A program made the translations under genes and the position numbers. The notes under the pieces are model-generated. The model had not been told where the DNA came from. It did no database searches and was given only the letters and a program-made list of their open reading frames with translations. A stretch of 64,000 nucleotides of DNA, taken from Meloidogyne chitwoodi (Eukaryota > Nematoda > Chromadorea > Rhabditida > Meloidogynidae). Numbering within the stretch: position 1 is the first letter of the stretch; every line of letters starts with the position of its first letter. Below are positions 49,201 to 60,037 of this stretch, in pieces. The stretch is from NCBI GenBank assembly GCA_015183035.1, contig JACZZP010000007.1, positions 434,001-498,000 of the forward strand, read 5' to 3'.

Positions 49201-50153
49201 ATCAAAACATTAACGTCTTCTCTCCTCTTTTTCTCTTTTCTCTTTTCCCTTTTCTTTTTTCTTTTTTTCTTTTACTCTTTTCTTTTTCTCTCCTCTTTTT
49301 CCATACTCTTTTCATTCTCAAAACGCTAGCTTTTTTTATCTAGCTTTGACTTTAAATAGTAAAATAAATATTGGCAAAATTTATCAATTCATTAATTTAA
49401 TATTTAAATTAAATTAAAAGGAAAAATGTTTTAAAAATTTTATTTTTTATTTCGCTTTTATTTTTGTATTCTAATGCAACTTATCAAACTAATCAACGTT
49501 TTGATTATATAAAATATGGTGAAATGAATTTGACAGAAATTAAATTTAAAGAAAATGATGAAGATAAAAATAAAATTAATTTGGAAATTTCTCTTGAATT
49601 TAAAAATGAATATGTTGATATTCGTATAATACCACAAAATTTGAGAGAAGAAAAGATTTATTCAACTGAAAATGCAGAAATTAATGAAAATGGAATAAAA
49701 AAATTAAATATTAAAGATTTATTTGGTAAAGATTGCAGAAAAGGACTTTACATTGACGGAAGATATTTAAATGAAGAATATTTTGAGGTAATAAATAGAC
49801 TTTTCACATAAACTTTCAATAGAGTTCAAACTCCTTTAGACCGATAGCATTAATAGAGATCGGAAAAATCACATTGCAGGATCCTCTTACAGGATTAGAT
49901 TTTGAAAATGTTTAAAGGACAGGACTAATCCTGTAAATATTGTAATCCTGTAAATCATAAAAATAACAGGGTTTTAGCACAGAGGATCCTGTAAAATCTT
50001 GAGCAGGATCCCTATCCGGTCTTTAGTGGGAAGATAGAGAAATAACATAATGCCAAAAAGGTTCAATTTAAATTAAGTCACTTGAGTTCTCTAACAATTT
50101 ATCTCTCCTAATTTTATAAAATAAAAAATAAATTTGGGCGTAGTAATTAATTT

Positions 50154-50754
50154 GGTTCTTTTCCGTTCTGCGCCACCCCCCATTTCGGTGCCAAAATTTT
50201 GAGTGCCAACTAATACTTTTATATAAAATTTATTAATAACGAAATTATATTGGTGGAATATATTCTCTTATCGAATTTATAATTTCTTCAAATGCATTCA
50301 GAATCGTATGGAATTGAAGTTGAGACGAGAAAAACCAGGTGTCAGGTCACAAACCCTTAGTTGTTTTACAATGTTTTGCTGGGCATCGCCATCTTGGCAT
50401 CTCTTTTCCATGGTTCGTAGCCATGCTTTCACGCATTTGACTACCACAATGGCAAAAACGTTCAACATGAAGCAAACCGCAGTTTTGGAAAAACTTTGCA
50501 GAATTTGCTTCATCAGACATTCTACCATTAGTGTTCGTAAATTATAGGGCATTTTAATTTGATTATTTTTTAATTTTATATATTTTAATTTTTATTACAT
50601 TAATTTGTTTTATATACTTGTTTATTGACCAGCGATCATCAAAAAATACAACAAAAATAAGGATTATAATTCAAATATTAATGAATTAAAAGTATTAGTT
50701 GGCACTCAAAATTTTGGCACCGAAATGGGGGGTGGCGCAGAACGGAAAAGAACC
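50154..50754. mobile_element. 601-bp hAT-like element in intron 1 of the broken copy
   Basis: Terminal inverted repeats of about 70 bp (ggttcttttccgttctgcgc through actaatacttttat and inverse), with attaattt duplicated on both sides (50146-50153 and 50755-50762). The paralogue intron at 56755-56775 has the uninterrupted site (gtagtaattaatttattaaa), an empty-site proof. Overlapping open frames of 79-84 codons lie between the repeats; I recognise no transposase in them. Confidence 0.88.
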
Positions 50755-51670
50755 ATTAATTTAGCTTAAGTTTATAAATTGTTTTAAAAAATTTAAAATT
50801 ATTAAAAATTCTAAAAAATATTTTTACAAAATTTTATAAAATTAATTTGTCATTTAATAATTCTATAAGTTCGCGCCCAATCATATGCGCCTAATTATCT
50901 ACTTAAATTTGTTCATTAAATTAGAAAATTAATTCTAATGAAAATGTCATCATAAAAAAAAATTATAAAAATATATAAAATATTATTTTAGCAATTAATA
51001 TCAATTTTTCCACTTTTTCGTCCAAAATTGAATTTTTTGCCAATTAATCCAATAAAAAATAATAATGAAAAAGATCAATTAACTCAATTAGAATGGAATT
51101 TAAATTTAGAAGAAAATGGAATAAGTAAAATTAAAATTTGTATAAAATATAAAAATAAAGGAAATTATTTAATTATTGTAAATAATAGAGATAACCAAAG
51201 TTATATATATTATTTTGAAGAAATTGAAAATAATGGAGAAGAAAAATGCTTAAATAAAATACTTAAAAATTTATCTGAAGAAGAAAGGGAAGATTTAAGT
51301 TATTTTAAAGAAGGAATTGAAATTACAGCTATGCCAGAAAATTAAATAAAATTAAATAAAAGAAAAATTAAAAAAATTTCTAGTAAATTTAATTTTAAAT
51401 TAATTAATAAATTTTTTAATTTTTAGAGAAAAATTTTATTGATTTTGATGAATTGGATGATTTATTTAAAATAATTGATGTTAATGAAGAAATAGATGAA
51501 TATACTTTAGAATTTAATATAAGTCCCTTATTTGATGATGAAAATTATAAATTTGAAATTTATCCAAAAAATAGTGAAATTAATATTATAGGTTATAAAT
51601 TTAATTTTTTATGAGGAAATATTGTACTTATAATGTGTGGATATAAGGAATTGGATATAAGGCTGTGAAC

Positions 51671-51933
51671 TAGGGTTGTTAACTTTTATTTTTTCCTGAT
51701 CCACATAAGTCTCTTCAGAGCGACTGTGATAAAGGCCACTCTCTCACGTATATATAAAAGACGCAGAAAATGAGTACAGTTCTGGAAAAGAGCAGATAAT
51801 GTGACATTTCTCTGACCTCAACTGGCCACTGGTCAGTTTTTCTGCGTCTTTATCACATGAGAGAGTGGTCTTTATCACAGTCGCTCTGAAGAGACTTATG
51901 TAGATCCGGAAAACAGAAAAGTTAACAACCCTA
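51671..51933. mobile_element. 263-bp hAT-like MITE in intron 3 of the broken copy
   Basis: Tips tagggttgttaactttt and inverse, with about 80-bp arms including cataagtctcttcagagcga. The flanks are ctgtgaac (51663-51670) and ctgtgaaa (51934-51941), an 8-bp duplication with one difference. It has no coding capacity. The paralogous introns at 57514 and 61804 lack it. Confidence 0.85.
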
Positions 51934-52469
51934 CTGTGAAATAAGACTGTTTCTCTTATAAGGAGAGTAACTTTTTTTAATAAAATTTAATTTAAAAATT
52001 TAATAAATTTAAGGAAATAATGAAGTACAATATGTTCTTGATACAGATGAAAAAATAAAAGAAATTTATATTCCAACAAAATTTAACATAATTAAAGGAA
52101 AAAATATATTTAAAAATTATATTTTCGAAAGAGAATTGAAAACAATTTCTAAAAATATAATTTTTCAAGATTTAAAACAAGAATGGTTTTTAATTGATGA
52201 AATTGATTATTATTTTATGAATAAAAATGGAAAGGCTGAAGAGATATTTTAGTTTGAAAATAGAGAACTATAAAAAAATGTTCAGAGTGTTTCAGAATCA
52301 GAATATTACAGCAAAGAATTAAAAAATATTTTTTTTAATATTATTTATATATTTTATAAATATTATTTATTTGTGTCGAACCAATCAAACAAAAATTTAA
52401 TTTTCTACTCTTTAATATTTTCTTTTGCTTTAATATTTGTTTAATTATTTATTTAATATTATTTTATTG

Positions 52470-53332
52470 CGAAAAAGAGGGTAAAGTATTATTAATTTCT
52501 AAAATAATATTAAATATATTTTTATAATTTTAAAAATGAAATTTTCATTAGATAATAATAAATTTTCTAATTTAATTAACAAATTTAATTATATAATTAG
52601 GCGCATATATTGGGCGCGAACTTATAAAGAATTATCAAATGACAAGTTAATGTTATAAAATATTATAAAAATATTTTTTAGAGTTTTTTCTATTTCCTCT
52701 AAAAATTTAATATTTTTTATAAAAAATATTATAACCTTTTGATAATTTAATTACTACGCCCAAGTGTATTTTTTATTTTATAAAATTAGGAGAGATATAA
52801 TAAATGAGTGAATAAACTGTATAATCTTGGTCATTTAATGTCAATATCCTGAAAATTCCTCTTCGAGTAAAAATCTCAATAAATTTAAGACTCTTTAATT
52901 CTATCGGTCTAAAGAGGTTTGAACAACTCTATTGAAAATTTATGTGAAAAGTCTATTTTATTACCTCAAAACGTGTTTCATTTGGATATCTTCCGTAAAT
53001 CTCAAATCCCTTTCTGAAAACTTTATCAAATATATCTTTAATATTTAATTTTTTATCCCATTTTCATTAATTTCTGCATTTTGAGTAGAATAAAATTTTT
53101 GTTCACTATTATTTTGTGTTGCTATGGGAATTACATCAAAATCTTCTTTAAATTCAAGAGAAATCTCCAAATAAATATTATTTTTATCTTCATCATTCTG
53201 TTTAAATTTAATTTCTTTCAATTTCATTTCATCTAATTTTATATAACCAAAACGTTGATTAGTTTGATAAATAGCAGTAGAATAAAAAAATAAAAGAGAA
53301 ATAAAAATAAAAAATAAAATTTTTGAATACAT
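52470..53332 (-). pseudogene. secreted family member, truncated in exon 2
   Basis: Exon 1 (53332-52965) begins with the signal peptide MYSKILFFIFISLLFFYSTA and the IYQTNQRF hallmark, but one A is missing from an A-run near 53055, so the frame stops at once (..ENGIKN, stop) where relatives read ENGIKKLNIKD. Beyond the frameshift the sequence is still family-like and ends at a normal donor (gag-gtaata). Intron 1 is recognisable; exon 2 starts at 52498 and breaks off after about 28 bp, at 52470, where it abuts the 3' flank of the plus-strand copy. The homopolymer frameshift could be an assembly error; the truncation is not. Confidence 0.83.
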
Positions 53333-54696
53333 TTTTTAACCCTTTATTTATTTTTAATTTTTAAATAGAAGATGCATTTTCAAAAATTTTTTGCTGGATT
53401 TTTTTATTTTTTTTCTAAATTTAATAATTAAAAGAAAAAAATTTTAAAAAGTCAGAAAAATTTAATAAATTTTTTTAATTTATTTAAAATATTAAATTAG
53501 TTTTTAACACCCAAGAATGTGTTTTTCTTGACTAATAAGATTAAAAAGAATTTTCTATTTATTTAATTTTATTAGGAAAGATAAGCTACTACGGCTAGAA
53601 TTAAATTTAATAATAATTTTTCCGCAAAAAAAATCTGCAAAAAACAATTTCTTCTTAAAAAGTGTCAAATTTCGAAATTATTTTATAACTTGGGATCTTT
53701 TTTTTCAAATTTATTCAATAATTAATCTCTTAAAGTCAATTCGACGATACTCTCCTTTACATTCTTACTCCCCCCTAATCCCACTAATGTCTTATCCATT
53801 CTCGTGAAGATATACAATCACGAGTGAATTAACAAAAGTAAAAAGAAGAAAAAGTCCATCTTTCTAAAAGTTTATTAATTTTTATTAAATATATTTTGTT
53901 AATTTTTTAACTTTTTAGGTAAATTTCAAAACACTTTTATTTTCGCAACAATCTTATTATATAAAAGAGAATGTTTGTGTGTCTGTTTGTCCGGTTTTTA
54001 TAGACAAATGATTGGGGGAAGTGAAAATTGGAGGGTTTTTATAGTAAGGTTTTCAACTTGAAAATAAACTTGAACTTAGAACTTGAAAATAATGTTGATA
54101 TTAAAGATTAAACATGTTTTTTTGACAATAGGTGTATTGTTTTGTGTTCGAAATGTTTTAAATTAATGTTTTTGTTTTATTTTGTTTGGTGTTTTTAATT
54201 AAAGAAGTCTGAACCAATTATGGATGTTTATTTATGTGTTTTTGTTTTGTTCTCAAGGAATGTTTATAAGTATGTTTTTATTGTTCATGTTATTTTAAGT
54301 TAGTGTGTTTTTGCTAACTGAGAAGGGCGCCCGAAGGGCGCCCTTCTCAGTTAGTAATATAAAAAACATGTACTTTTTGTTTATTATAAAAATTTTTTTA
54401 TAAATAAGAAGGGAGAAAAAGAGAATAATTTTATTTTTAAAAATCAAGTGGGGGCCCCTAATCACGCGAGAAAGATAAAAAAGGTTTTCATACGCTTAAT
54501 CACATGAAAAAGAACATGGGAAGATATATGCCCTCGAGTTTTGTGTATTGCCTCAAATTGATTTGAGTAAAAATGTATAGGTATCTAAAAGGGCATTTTC
54601 TTTTTATTCCCCTAATTAACATATCCAATATATTTATTAATTTTTGGTAATAAATATATTTTTGTTAATTAAAAAAAAATTTTTTTTGAGTTTTTA
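53333..54696. other. intergenic, no gene seen
   Basis: AT-rich. The first 60 bases mirror the upstream sequence of the fragment at 59615. It contains the 41-nt perfect hairpin at 54314-54354 and a piece rich in aaacttgaaaataaactt near 54050-54085. Confidence 0.5.
54314..54354. repeat. perfect 19-bp inverted repeat with 3-nt loop
   Basis: ctaactgagaagggcgccc, loop gaa, then the exact inverse. Its inner ends (gggcgccc) are themselves palindromic. GC-rich against an AT-rich surround. It could be a minimal transposon remnant or a very stable RNA hairpin. Confidence 0.9.
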
Positions 54697-54868
54697 TATT
54701 ATTAAATGTTAAAATATTTTTTAATTATTCCTTAACTCTGTGAAATAATTAATATGAAGAAACAGTATAATACAAATAATAAAAACCCACTCAAAAATAA
54801 TACCAATCAATGAGATAATCACCATGGAGATTAAATGAGAAGTGCCAAAGAGGGTACGAATTTCAGAT
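54697..54868. repeat. inverted duplicate, left copy
   Basis: Nearly identical, in inverse orientation, to 59358-59530 (shared landmarks caccatggagattaaatgag, gtgccaaagagggtacgaat). The pair flanks 4.5 kb holding the intact gene at 56192. It also lies next to family fragments on both outer sides (53332 and 59615), which suggests an inverted segmental duplication. Confidence 0.85.
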
Positions 54869-55119
54869 TTCATGTCATGAAGTCTATTTGCTAATTTTGG
54901 GCCAAAATGCCGTTAGCGTCATTTTTTGAATTTTTCGGCATTTTTAATTTTTTTCACTGCATTAAAATCTTCTTTAATTTTTAAACTAATAAGAATTAGA
55001 GAGAGGAAACTTATATCATTTTGAAGCCCTGGTTCTGCTCTTTAATTTCACATAATATATGTACTGGATTGGTGAAGCGAAACATCTGGACCGACACTTC
55101 CGGACCGAAGTGTACAAAA

Positions 55120-55340
55120 CTTTAAATATTTAGGTAAACACCCCATTTATTTACAAAATATAAAAATAAATTTATTATTGAAACAAACATTTTTACCATA
55201 AACAATAAAATAATATTAAATAAATAATTAAAAAATATTAAAACAAAAGAAAATATTAAAGATTATAAAATTAAATTTTTGTTTGATTGTTTCGGTACAA
55301 GTAAATAATATTTATGAAAATATAATATTATTAAAAAAAT
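55120..55340 (-). pseudogene. relic of the secreted family 3' flank
   Basis: On the minus strand this matches the sequence that follows the stop codon at 25679-25935 and 52253-52440 (tttacttgtaccgaaacaat, aaacaaaaatttaatttt, taccataaataa inverse). The coding part of exon 4 is not recognisable beside it. It marks a further, almost erased family copy. Confidence 0.6.
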
Positions 55341-55462
55341 ATTTTTTGATTCATAAAAAATACTTATATTTTAAATAGTTGGTTGTTTCACATTAATTCT
55401 TTTAGCATTTCCTTTAAATAAACGTACATTTTCATAATGAAATATATTATTTATAATAATTG

Positions 55463-55893
55463 GCAATCCTTAGGAATTATGGTCCCTTCGAAAAAAAATC
55501 TAAAAAAAACTTGTTTTTAGGGGTAATTTGAGGCGGTGATCACGAATCTAAACTAAGATTTTGTTAACACTTGATTTTATCAATGATTTTTAGTTAATCA
55601 TGGGGATGATTTACTATTTTTAATCGCTTGTAATTCGGTTCATCTTCATTTCTATAAAACATGAGTGGTACTATCCGATTCAGCTCAATGAGACGAATCG
55701 AATAGATGTCTTTTTTCCACTGAAAAATTATTTTTTCAAAAAATCAAGTACTTGATTAAAAATCATAGATAAAATCAAGTGATAGACAAAATAAGACCAC
55801 AGATTCAAGATCAGCGTCCAAAATTACTCCAAGAAACATATTTTCAGAATTATTTAATTTTTTTCGATAGGACCACAATTCCGAAGGATTGCC
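55463..55893. mobile_element. 431-bp terminal-inverted-repeat element
   Basis: It begins ggcaatccttaggaattatg and ends with the near-inverse (cacaattccgaaggattgcc). The arms continue inward with ttcgaaaaaaaat and tgattttatc.. blocks. The flanks are taataatt and taataatg, a possible 8-bp duplication. It has no coding capacity. Confidence 0.75.
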
Positions 55894-55940
55894 TAATAAT
55901 GTTTGATATTACATATATTTTTTAATTTTATTTTTAAATT

Positions 55941-56006
55941 ATAAAATAGCGACGATATCAAAACATTTATTATTAAAAAGTGCAATTTAAGGCTATATAA
56001 AAAGCA
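55941..56006 (+). promoter_or_regulatory. conserved promoter block of the intact secreted gene, with TATA box
   Basis: ataaaatagcgacgatatca, aaacatttattattaaaaag, tgcaatttaaggc and ctatataaaaag (55993-56004), then a pyrimidine tract (56029-56090). It lies about 190 bp before the start codon at 56192 and matches 49120-49200 closely. Confidence 0.7.
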
Positions 56007-56191
56007 GCTTTTAGAATCAAGAAATTGGCGTCTTTTCTTTACTCTTTTTTCTCTTTTTTTTCTCTCCTCTTTTTTCATAATCTTTTCATTATCAAGACGC
56101 TAGCGTTTTTTACCTAGCCTTGGATTTAAAGAATAAAATAAAATTGGTAAAATCTATCAATTCATTCATTTAATATTTAAAAATTAAAAAA

Positions 56192-57947
56192 ATGTATTCA
56201 AAAATTTTATTTTTTATTTCTCTTTTATTTTTTTATTCTACTGCTATTTATCAAACTAATCAACGTTTTGATTATGAAAAATATAATGAAATGAATTTAA
56301 CAGAAATAAAATTTAAACAGAATGATGAAGATAAAAATAATATTTATTTGGAAATTTTTCTTGAATTTAAAGAAGATTGTGATATAATTCACATAAGAAC
56401 ATTAAATAATAGTGAACAAAAATTTTATTCTACTCAAAATGCAGAAATTAATGAAAATGGGATAAAAAAATTAAATATTAAAGATATATTTGATAAAGTT
56501 TTCAGAAAGGGATTTTACATTTACGGAAGATATTCATATCAAACAGATTTTGAGGTAATAAAATAAACTTTTCACATTAATTTTCAATGGAGTTGTCTAA
56601 ACTCCTAAAGACCGATAGCATTAAAGAGTCTTAAATTTAGAGAATTTTTATTCTGAGAGGAAGTTTCAGGATATTAACATTAAATCACCAAGATTATACA
56701 ATTTATTATATTTATATATCTCCTAATTTTATAAAATAAAAAATACACTTGGGCGTAGTAATTAATTTATTAAAAGGTTATAATATTGTTATAAAAAATA
56801 TTAAATTATTAAATTTTTAGAGGAAATAGAAAAAAACTCTAAAAAATATTTTTATAACATTAAGTTGTCATTTGATAATTCTTTGTAATTTAAAAATTAT
56901 AAAAATATATTTAATATTATTTTAGAAATTAATAATAATTTACCCTCTTTTTCTTCCAAATTTGAATTTTTTGCCAATTAAACCAATAATAAATAATAAT
57001 GGAAATGATCAATTAATTAAATTAGAATGGAATTTTTTAGAAGAAAATGGAATAAGTAAAATTAAAATTTGTATAAAATATAAAAATAAAGGAAAATATT
57101 TAATTATTGTAAATGGTGGAAGATATCCATATTATATTAATCATTTTGAAGAAATTGAAAAAAATGGAGAAGAAAAATGCTTTAAAAAAATATTTAAAAA
57201 TTTATCTGAAAAAGAAAGGAAATATTTAAGTTATTTTAAAGAAGGAATTGAAATTTCAATTATTCCAGAAAATGAATTAAATATAAATGAATTAATAAAA
57301 ATATCAAGTAAATTTAATTTTAAATTATAATTAATTAATTGTTCAATTTTTTAGATAAGAATTTTATTGAATACATTGAATTGACAAGTTTATTTAAAAA
57401 ATTTATTTTAAATAAACTCAAAAATATATTTTCATTTCCAATAATAGAACCTTTATTTGATGATGAATATTATAAATTTGATATTTATCCAAAAGATACT
57501 GAAATTATTACAGGTTATATAATTTAATCTTTTATATAAGGACATATTGAAATAAATTGGAAATAAGAGGATATATGTATGTATACAAGAACACTTGAAT
57601 TAACAAATAAAAGTGTCCTTATAGAATGATAAAATTTATTTAAAAAACTTTTAATAATAAATTTAAAAATTTAATAAATTTAAGGAAATAATGAAGTAAA
57701 GTATTCTCTTAATGAAAATGAAAAAATAAAAGAAATTAATATTCCAACAAAATCTAAATTAATTAAAGGAAAAAATATTTTAAAAGATTATTTGAAACAA
57801 AGAGAAGTAAAACCAATTGCTAAAAATAAAATATTTCTTCAAGATTTACAACAAAAATGGTTTCTAATTGATGCAATTGATTATTATTTTATGAAGGAAG
57901 ATGGAATAACTGAAAAAATAATTTATTTGGAAAATATAGAAAATTAA
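56192..57947 (+). CDS. unrecognised secreted protein, four-exon family, 388 aa, intact
   Basis: Exons: 56192-56554, 56926-57307, 57355-57513, 57685-57947 (1167 nt), phases 0, 1, 1. Residues 1-19 are a signal peptide (MYSKILFFISLLFFYSTA); the mature protein starts near IYQTNQRFDYEKYNEMNLTE. Exon 1 encodes a beta-rich module (YLEIFLEF.., ENGIKKLNIKDIF). Exon 2 has a similar-looking module (ISKIKICIKYKNKGKYLIIV, EKNGEEKCFKKIFKNLSE). Exons 3-4 contain EPLFDDEYYKFDIYPKDTE and QKWFLIDAIDYYFM. It is rich in Lys, Asn, Glu and Ile, with few Cys, and I know no matching family. There is no transmembrane segment beyond the signal. A TATA-bearing promoter block lies upstream. Secretion and copy number suggest a host- or environment-facing role; that is inference only. 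Confidence 0.85.
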
Positions 57948-58136
57948 AAAAAATCATTTTTTACGGCGTCGTCATTTACATTGAAGAATTAAAAAATTTT
58001 ATATTTTTTTGTTTTTTACATATATTATTTAATTGTGCCTAACCAATCAAGCAAAATTTAATTTTTTACTCTTTAATATTTTTATTTGTTTTCCATTTTT
58101 TTAATATTTTTAATTGTTTACCCTTTTAGTTAGAAC

Positions 58137-58342
58137 AAGTGATCGGCAATTCCAAAATTTCCACGGAACTAGTTCCAGTTACAGAACTTGTTTTTGAATT
58201 TTTGCAGTTGCAGTTCCAATTCTGGAACTATTGTGGGGAATTAGTTCCGGACCAGTTCTAGTTCTGGAACAAGTTCCAGTTCCAAACCAGTTCCAGAAAT
58301 TTAGTAGTTTCGTAGTTCCGGAATTGGAACTTCCGATCACTG
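58137..58342. mobile_element. 206-bp hAT-like MITE of AGTTCC repeats
   Basis: It begins aagtgatcggcaattcc and ends ggaacttccgatcactg; the flanks gttagaac (58129-58136) and gttagcac (58343-58350) form an 8-bp duplication with one change. The interior is made of gttccagttcc-type units, like the 172-bp element at 23030-23201. It lies 3' of the intact gene ending at 57947. Confidence 0.82.
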
Positions 58343-58350
58343 GTTAGCAC

Positions 58351-58949
58351 TAAATTTTTACCTATAAAGTTATTTTTCCTCCTTTTTTTATTTTTATTTT
58401 TCATTTATCTTCATTACAACATACTAATTTTAACTTTTAAGAGAAGTCAGTCAAGCAGAAGCTAATCATTTATCTTTTTAACGATTAAATATATTTTTTA
58501 TTTTACTACACTACGCGGAATCTGAGTTGTTGTCGGACCGCTTTATTATTTATTTATTTAGTTTAGATAAATATTTTATTTATTTGTTTTATTTAAAGGG
58601 TTTATTGTGTAGAATTTAACAATTGAGTCTTAGTAGATTAATATATAATATTAATGCTTTTTTTTAATTTTTAATCTCCAACCCCTTTGCTTAATTCCCA
58701 ATATTCCTATTGCTATTTCCCTTCATCTTTAATTGTATTTCCTTCGGATAAATATTATTTATATCTGTTAGTACTCTTCTTAAGATACAACAATATCATC
58801 ATACCAATGTATGAGGTATGAGTATGATTTTGGTATGACCTTCCAAGCACTGGTTAAAGGCATCGGAAAGTCAGCAGTTGTCAATAACTGACCTTAACTT
58901 TTGATCAAAAAATACAGCCAAGAGGGTATTTTAATTAAAATTAATTGTT
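58351..58949. other. intergenic with dispersed repeats
   Basis: No gene seen. A fragment at 58790-58855 (ataccaatgtatgaggtatg ... ttccaagcactgg) has the end of a further inverted-repeat element; its partner-like start, ccagtgcttggaattttcg, is at 59862. The stretch 58860-58975 matches 27722-27858 in inverse orientation. Confidence 0.5.
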
Positions 58950-59050
58950 TTATTGAAAATAAGTAATTGAAATTTGTAATTCTGTTGGAATATAAATTTC
59001 TTTTATTTTTTCATCTGTATCTTCAAGAGAATATTGTACTTCATTATATC
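58950..59050 (-). pseudogene. fragment of secreted family exon 4
   Basis: From acceptor aatttaag (minus) the frame reads YNEVQYSLEDTDEKIKEIYI then PTELQISITYFQ and stops. The first 27 residues match family exon 4 (NNEVQYVLDTDEKIKEIYIP at 52020); the rest is foreign. The break is at about 58980. No other exon of this copy is nearby. Confidence 0.75.
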
Positions 59051-59194
59051 CTTAAATTGATTAAATTTTTTAAATAAAATTAATCTCGACACAGTCTTAT
59101 TTCACAGCCTTAATATATCTTAATGTTTATTTTTATAAAAGTATTCTTTCACCTATATCGTTCAACCCTTTATGTCAACTACCTATAAGTCAAC

Positions 59195-59345
59195 TCAGAC
59201 AATTTGCCAAATCATTTAAACGGTAAAATAATAAAACACTCTCAATATATTCATGTTTGTGCGTGACTAAAATTTGTAAGAGATATTGACCGAATTGGCA
59301 ATTTGACCAATTGGTTAAGTTGATCTATAGGGGTGGACCCGTCTA
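59195..59345. mobile_element. partial relative of the 266-bp element at 789-1054
   Basis: Shares gtaaaataataaaacactc, ttgaccgaattggcaattt, ttggttaagttgatctatag and ggggtggaccc with that element in the same order. I could not define target duplications. Confidence 0.6.
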
Positions 59346-59357
59346 TATGACAACTCT

Positions 59358-59530
59358 GAAATTCGTACCCTCTTTGGCACTTCTCATTTAATCTCCATGG
59401 TGATTATCTCATTGATTGGTATTATTTTTGAGTGGGTTTTTATTATTTGTATTATACTGTTTCTTCATTAATTATTTCACAGAGTTAAGGAATAATTAAA
59501 AAATATTTTAACATTTAATAATATAAAAGG
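59358..59530. repeat. inverted duplicate, right copy
   Basis: Inverse of 54697-54868. It ends exactly where the lone MULE tip begins. Confidence 0.85.
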
Positions 59531-59570
59531 CTCCCGGAAAATAGGTCAGTGGAAATTTGGTCAGTGGAAA
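59529..59570. mobile_element. lone tip of the MULE-like foldback element
   Basis: ggctcccggaaaataggtca then gtggaaatttggtcagtgg, matching the inverse of the right tip of the element at 26030-27695. No second end was found near. Confidence 0.7.
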
Positions 59571-59614
59571 TGCACCTTCTATTTAAAAATTAAAAATAAA
59601 TAAAGGGTTAAAAA

Positions 59615-59688
59615 ATGTTTTCAAAAATTTTATTTTTTATTTTTGTTTCGTTTTTATTTTTTTATTCTACTGCTATTTATCAAACTAA
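59615..59688 (+). pseudogene. fragment of secreted family exon 1 (signal peptide only)
   Basis: ATG at 59615 opens MFSKILFFIFVSFLFFYSTA then IYQTN, after which the sequence changes to unrelated DNA (atcctactctttagg) and stops. The upstream 40 bp match the region above 53332. Broken, with no further exons. Confidence 0.8.
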
Positions 59689-60037
59689 CAATCCTACTCT
59701 TTAGGGACTTAGATAAGTTTAGTGAGAGGAGGAGAAAAGTTCCAAACACATCTTTATGTTTAAGATAAAGCAATAAAAAAAGTATTAGTAGGCGGATGCG
59801 CTAGGAGTGACCTATCAATAACAATTCACTTAGTATTGACCAGTGCTTGGAATTTTCGATTTTGTTCATACTCATACTTCATACCGTCAAAAAATTGCTC
59901 ATACATCATACTCATACATCATACTTTTCATACATGGAAATATTTTAATGCAATTTTTCATTGATATCTTTTACTCTTCTGGATGAATTAATTTTAAGTG
60001 TTTAGCAAAATTTGGAAGATATTTATTTATGGCATAT

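Larger units (their letters stand above)
49426..52252 (+). pseudogene. secreted family member, full length but broken
   Basis: All four exons are present: 49426-49787, 50992-about 51410, 51427-51591, 52014-52252. Exon 1 begins ATG TTT TAA: one base is missing compared with relatives (ATG TTT TCA AAA), which throws the signal peptide out of frame, although the downstream frame (YQTNQRFDYIKYGEMNLTE) is open. Exon 2 (LTQLEWNLNLEENGISKIKI) stops early after MPEN, where relatives continue ELNINE. Introns 1 and 3 carry inserted elements (50154-50754 and 51671-51933). Exon 4 ends earlier than in the intact genes, after NKNGKAEEIF. Two independent lesions make this a pseudogene unless the first is a sequencing error. 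Confidence 0.85.

Noticed and set aside
49426..49800. Working gene at 49426 with a non-ATG start
   Set aside because: The ATG-to-TAA reading and the second stop in exon 2 are two independent lesions. Without the signal peptide the protein would not be secreted.
50298..50552. 79-84-codon frames on both strands inside the 601-bp element
   Set aside because: No transposase motif recognised, and the overlap on both strands argues for chance. Kept only as part of the element.
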